NCBI GenBank assembly: GCA_900553925.1
Contig: USFH01000011.1
Location: forward strand, 1 to 23,853
DNA: 23,853 bases
Direction of reading: 5' to 3'
Source: an uncultured Clostridium sp.
Lineage (GTDB): Bacteria; Bacillota; Clostridia; Lachnospirales; Lachnospiraceae
The notes under the pieces: model-generated
The model's input: the letters and a program-made list of their open reading frames with translations, nothing else
Told to the model about the DNA's origin: nothing
Databases searched by the model: none
Position numbers and translations under genes: made by a program
In this document: in pieces, positions 21,209 to 23,853 of the stretch
Layout of the letters: each line of letters starts with the position of its first letter
Numbering within the stretch: the first letter of the stretch is position 1

Positions 21209-22539
21209 ATTTCTGGAATCTCGTTTACAGAGCTGCCGAATACGGCATTATCCTCCCCGGCATCTTTCTTTGCATCATCCCTGTTGCGGACTGGCTCATC
21301 ATTCCCCAGAGAAAGCTCTATCCGGTGTTGCTGCCATGCATGGTTGCAGTCTGTTTTGTGTTAGCGTGGGTGGACTCTTCCGTCTCCTACTACACAAACA
21401 TATTCTTCTTCCCTCTGCTCGGCATCTGTCTGATTGCGTATTTTTTAATTGTAAAACTGGAAAAGTTGAAATTACTATACATGTTTTTATGTGCAACCGC
21501 TGCGTTATCCTTCGGCTGCATCATGAACGATTACATCATCGCGCGGATCGATCCGCATTCCAACATACACGACAACTCCGTGCCCGGTCTGATCATACAA
21601 TATGCGGTCAGTCTCCTCATTATGTCTGTGTTACTCCGCATGCGGCACAAATACCGATGGCTGTTTGAGAATTTCAACACGACATTATTCTGGAGAATCG
21701 CATGGATGATTCCTGCAATCATCTCCTTTTGCAACATCTATATGATTCCGATTGATTATGCCAACATCCGCGTCGGGCGGATCTTCCAGATTGCAATGGT
21801 GATTGAAGGTGTGCTGTTCCTGTTCTTCATGCTGTTCCAGTCCCTGTTGTACATCATCGCCGTCACGACCTCCCGGAAGATTGAAGCAGATTCCACCGCC
21901 CTGATGTACCAGCTTCAGGCAGACCAGTACGAGAAAATGCAGGCGTATCTGGATGAGACACGCCGTATCCGGCATGATTTCAAGCATACGATTGCAGTAT
22001 TGAACGAACTTTCCCAGACCGGCCAGTATGAGAAATTGCAGGAATATATCTCCAACTATTCTTCCGAGATATCGAATGTACAGGCACCTGCCACCTATTG
22101 TGACAACCCCGTGGTCAACGCAACGATTCATTATTACATCGATATCGCCAAAAGCTATGACATCCGGACGAAGCTGCAGGTTGTTATCCCAAAGGAGATA
22201 GCGATTTCGGATATTGACCTGTGCCTGATCTTCGGCAATCTTCTTGATAATGCAGTCACCGCATGCCGCCATGTCCGGGCCGATGCCCGTTTCATCCGCT
22301 TATCCGCGGATCTCGACACTCCGGGGCACCTGTATATCACAATGGTAAACAGCTTCGACGGCAATGTCTGCACACGGAACGGAAAATACATCTCCACCAA
22401 GGAGCGGAAAAGTGGTATCGGTCTTGCCTCGATTCAGGCAACGACGCAAAAATACCATGGTTCCTCGAATTTTTATACCGAACAACATGAATTTATCTCG
22501 AATATCATGTTAAAACTAAAGGAAAATGAAACGGAGTAA
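21205..22539 (+). CDS. GHKL-family (AgrC-like) sensor histidine kinase
   Basis: The 444-residue protein has about six hydrophobic segments in residues 12-225. A helical linker follows, then the phospho-acceptor box ETRRIRHDFKHTIAVLNEL with H257. The ATP-binding domain has the N-box FGNLLDNAVTACRH near 350 and the glycine box SGIGLASIQATTQKYHG near 410-425, with no classical DxGxG box, as in other GHKL kinases. It should sense an extracellular or membrane signal and phosphorylate the adjacent LytTR regulator, with whose 3' end it overlaps by 4 nt. An AGGAGGG ribosome binding site lies within the regulator gene. The asparaginase gene starts 4 nt after its stop, so the three form an operon. The inducer is unknown. 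Confidence 0.92.
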   Translation: MNFWNLVYRAAEYGIILPGIFLCIIPVADWLIIPQRKLYPVLLPCMVAVCFVLAWVDSSVSYYTNIFFFPLLGICLIAYFLIVKLEKLKLLYMFLCATAALSFGCIMNDYIIARIDPHSNIHDNSVPGLIIQYAVSLLIMSVLLRMRHKYRWLFENFNTTLFWRIAWMIPAIISFCNIYMIPIDYANIRVGRIFQIAMVIEGVLFLFFMLFQSLLYIIAVTTSRKIEADSTALMYQLQADQYEKMQAYLDETRRIRHDFKHTIAVLNELSQTGQYEKLQEYISNYSSEISNVQAPATYCDNPVVNATIHYYIDIAKSYDIRTKLQVVIPKEIAISDIDLCLIFGNLLDNAVTACRHVRADARFIRLSADLDTPGHLYITMVNSFDGNVCTRNGKYISTKERKSGIGLASIQATTQKYHGSSNFYTEQHEFISNIMLKLKENETE

Positions 22540-22543
22540 TTCT

Positions 22544-23665
22544 ATGAATATCACAGTTATCTTCACCGGCGGCACGATCGGTTCGTCCGTACAGCAGGAA
22601 TTTGTCTCGACCGATGCACAGATGCCATATCGACTACTGGCAATGTATGAAGCCGAACAAAAAAAGAGAGGTGCTGCAATCCCAAACTTCCGGACACAAG
22701 CCCCTTATACAACACTCAGTGAATATATGGATGGTTCCCACTTAAACCGCCTGATTGCCTGTGTGCATAGCTTACTTACAACAGACGATCCGGATATTGA
22801 CGGCATAATCATCACACACGGCACCGACACGCTTCCATTTACCGCTGCCGCACTTGGTATGTGCTTTGCCTATGCCAAAATTCCGATTCTCCTTGTATCC
22901 AGCAATTATATCTTAGATGACCCACGCGCAAACGGACTGACGAACTTCGCTGCTGCAGTCGATTATATATACGACTGGAAGCACGCACATTCCGGACAGG
23001 GAACAGCCATTGAAACACCGGCTTCTCCGGATACAACAACGGCTATGTATACCCCGGGCTTCCCGATTCTTCCAACCGCCGTCGGTATCTCCTACTGCAA
23101 CACCGGAAGCACGCCGAAGATCTACAATGCGCTCGGCATCTACAATCATCGTCCGTTTGATGACAGTTTGTACGAACGTCCATATGACGCATATGCAGAG
23201 GCTATCGCGCCCGTCCTGCGGAAATGTTCTGTGATACGTCACGTTACGCCAGACAGCATTTGCACATCCGGCCCAACGATTGATTTGTTATCCGGCAATA
23301 CCGATATACCGGATCCGGGACGTGATCCGATCCAGGAATCATACACCTGCTTCGATACAACCTGTCCGGTCTGCTTCTTCCAGTCCATGCCGGGCATGCA
23401 GTACCATCTGCCGGATGATGCACGCGCTGTATTAATCCACGCCTACCACTCCGGTACGATCAACACGAAGAATCCATCCCTGCTTGCACTCACCGAACAG
23501 GCCGCACAAAAAAAGATCCCTGTCTATCTGACCGGAATCTCCGCTTCATCGACCGATTACGACAGTAAGGCAGTGTATGAGTCACTTGGAATTCTCCCGC
23601 TTCCGGAATACAGCCCGCTTGTCGCGTATATGTATCTGTGGTACAAATACAGCCAGAGAAACTAA
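22544..23665 (+). CDS. Asparaginase family protein
   Basis: The 373-residue protein starts MNITVIFTGGTIGSSVQ, with the first catalytic threonine T11 in TGGTIG. The second catalytic block is IIITHGTDTLPFTAAALG, with T94 and D95. Hydrolysis of L-asparagine to aspartate and ammonia is the expected reaction. No signal peptide is present, so it should be cytoplasmic (type I-like). The block after PILLVSSNYILDDPRANG is where the family usually reads SADGxxN, so substrate choice may be altered. At 373 residues it is longer than most asparaginases (about 330), with an Ala/Thr/Pro-rich insertion near 155-180. The frame opens at 22526, inside the kinase gene. ATG 22544 is preferred for its GGAG at 7-nt spacing. 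It ends the regulator operon. Confidence 0.9.
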   Translation: MNITVIFTGGTIGSSVQQEFVSTDAQMPYRLLAMYEAEQKKRGAAIPNFRTQAPYTTLSEYMDGSHLNRLIACVHSLLTTDDPDIDGIIITHGTDTLPFTAAALGMCFAYAKIPILLVSSNYILDDPRANGLTNFAAAVDYIYDWKHAHSGQGTAIETPASPDTTTAMYTPGFPILPTAVGISYCNTGSTPKIYNALGIYNHRPFDDSLYERPYDAYAEAIAPVLRKCSVIRHVTPDSICTSGPTIDLLSGNTDIPDPGRDPIQESYTCFDTTCPVCFFQSMPGMQYHLPDDARAVLIHAYHSGTINTKNPSLLALTEQAAQKKIPVYLTGISASSTDYDSKAVYESLGILPLPEYSPLVAYMYLWYKYSQRN

Positions 23666-23741
23666 GCTGCTTTTGTTCTCACCGATATATGTATCCGTGC
23701 TTTAAATACATCTGGAGAGACTAAACTATTCTCACCGTCAT
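23624..23741. repeat. About 59-nt imperfect tandem duplication over the asparaginase stop codon
   Basis: The last codons of the gene (TATATGTATCTGTG onward, through the stop to TTCTCACC) are repeated about 59 nt later as TATATGTATCCGTG through TTCTCACC. Differences include a small deletion. The second copy is outside the reading frame and noncoding. Confidence 0.75.
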
Positions 23742-23784
23742 TGTTACTGCAGATATCATCCACAGTATTAGATTTATTTACTGA

Positions 23785-23820
23785 AAAAAGTGTACGTCTT
23801 CATAACAACGTACACTTTTT
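23785..23820. terminator. Bidirectional intrinsic terminator after the asparaginase gene
   Basis: AAAAAGTGTACGT (23785-23797) pairs perfectly with ACGTACACTTTTT (23808-23820) around a 10-nt loop. The 13-bp stem with T-runs on both strands would end the regulator operon and any convergent transcript from the right. Confidence 0.92.
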
Positions 23821-23853
23821 ATTATACAGATTCCGTTATCTTCCCTGCATGAA

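Overview
The window looks like chromosome from a low-to-mid GC Firmicute, most likely a gut Lachnospiraceae (Roseburia / Agathobacter / Coprococcus type). This rests on the oxygen-independent (cbi) cobalamin gene set, the GGAGG-type ribosome binding sites, a LytTR/GHKL regulator pair, and a Gram-positive surface protein with an STGD-TM-RRRK tail. The taxonomic placement is inference.

About two thirds of the window is cobalamin (B12) biosynthesis on the minus strand. The right-hand run, in transcription order, is cbiD, a cbiF-cbiG fusion, cbiH, a toxin-antitoxin module, cbiJ, a cbiE-cbiT fusion, cbiA, cbiC, cobT, a decayed second cbiC, an unrecognised membrane-anchored protein, cobU and cobS. 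A second minus-strand run at the left edge holds a short CobU-like protein, a CobC-like phosphatase and cbiB, which runs off the window. A plus-strand lipoprotein with a possible EF-Tu domain-2-like C-terminus sits between the two runs. Together the enzymes cover much of corrin ring modification (CbiC, D, E/T, F, G, H, J), a,c-side amidation (CbiA), aminopropanol arm attachment (CbiB) and lower-loop assembly (CobT, CobU, CobS, CobC). CbiL, CbiK/X, CbiP and the adenosyltransferase are not in the window. I see no cobalamin riboswitch. The predicted cbiD promoter leaves only about 25 nt of leader and lies in an inverted repeat.

The most striking element is a complete type III toxin-antitoxin module (12272-12997) inserted between cbiH and cbiJ. 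It has a near-consensus promoter, two 51/53-identical 53-nt repeats that can fold as hairpin/pseudoknot units, an intrinsic terminator, and a ToxN/AbiQ-superfamily endoribonuclease gene ending 6 nt before cbiJ. In known systems of this type the RNA repeats are the antitoxin and the module often acts in phage defence. Here it is embedded in a vitamin operon, so its promoter may feed the downstream cob genes.

A second theme is tandem duplication. In-frame minisatellite-like repeats lie inside cobU (39 nt), cobT (66 nt) and cbiFG (21 nt x 6 and 33 nt x 3). Noncoding repeats lie between cbiFG and cbiD (57 nt), before the short cobU-like gene (10 nt) and after the asparaginase gene (about 59 nt). 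A partial cbiC duplication flanks cobT.

The right end holds a frameshifted surface protein (17652-20260, minus) and, divergent from it, a LytTR response regulator, a GHKL histidine kinase and an asparaginase (20465-23665, plus). The divergent intergenic region has two direct repeats 20 bp apart that look like a LytTR operator. Stretches of more than 300 bases without a gene do not occur.
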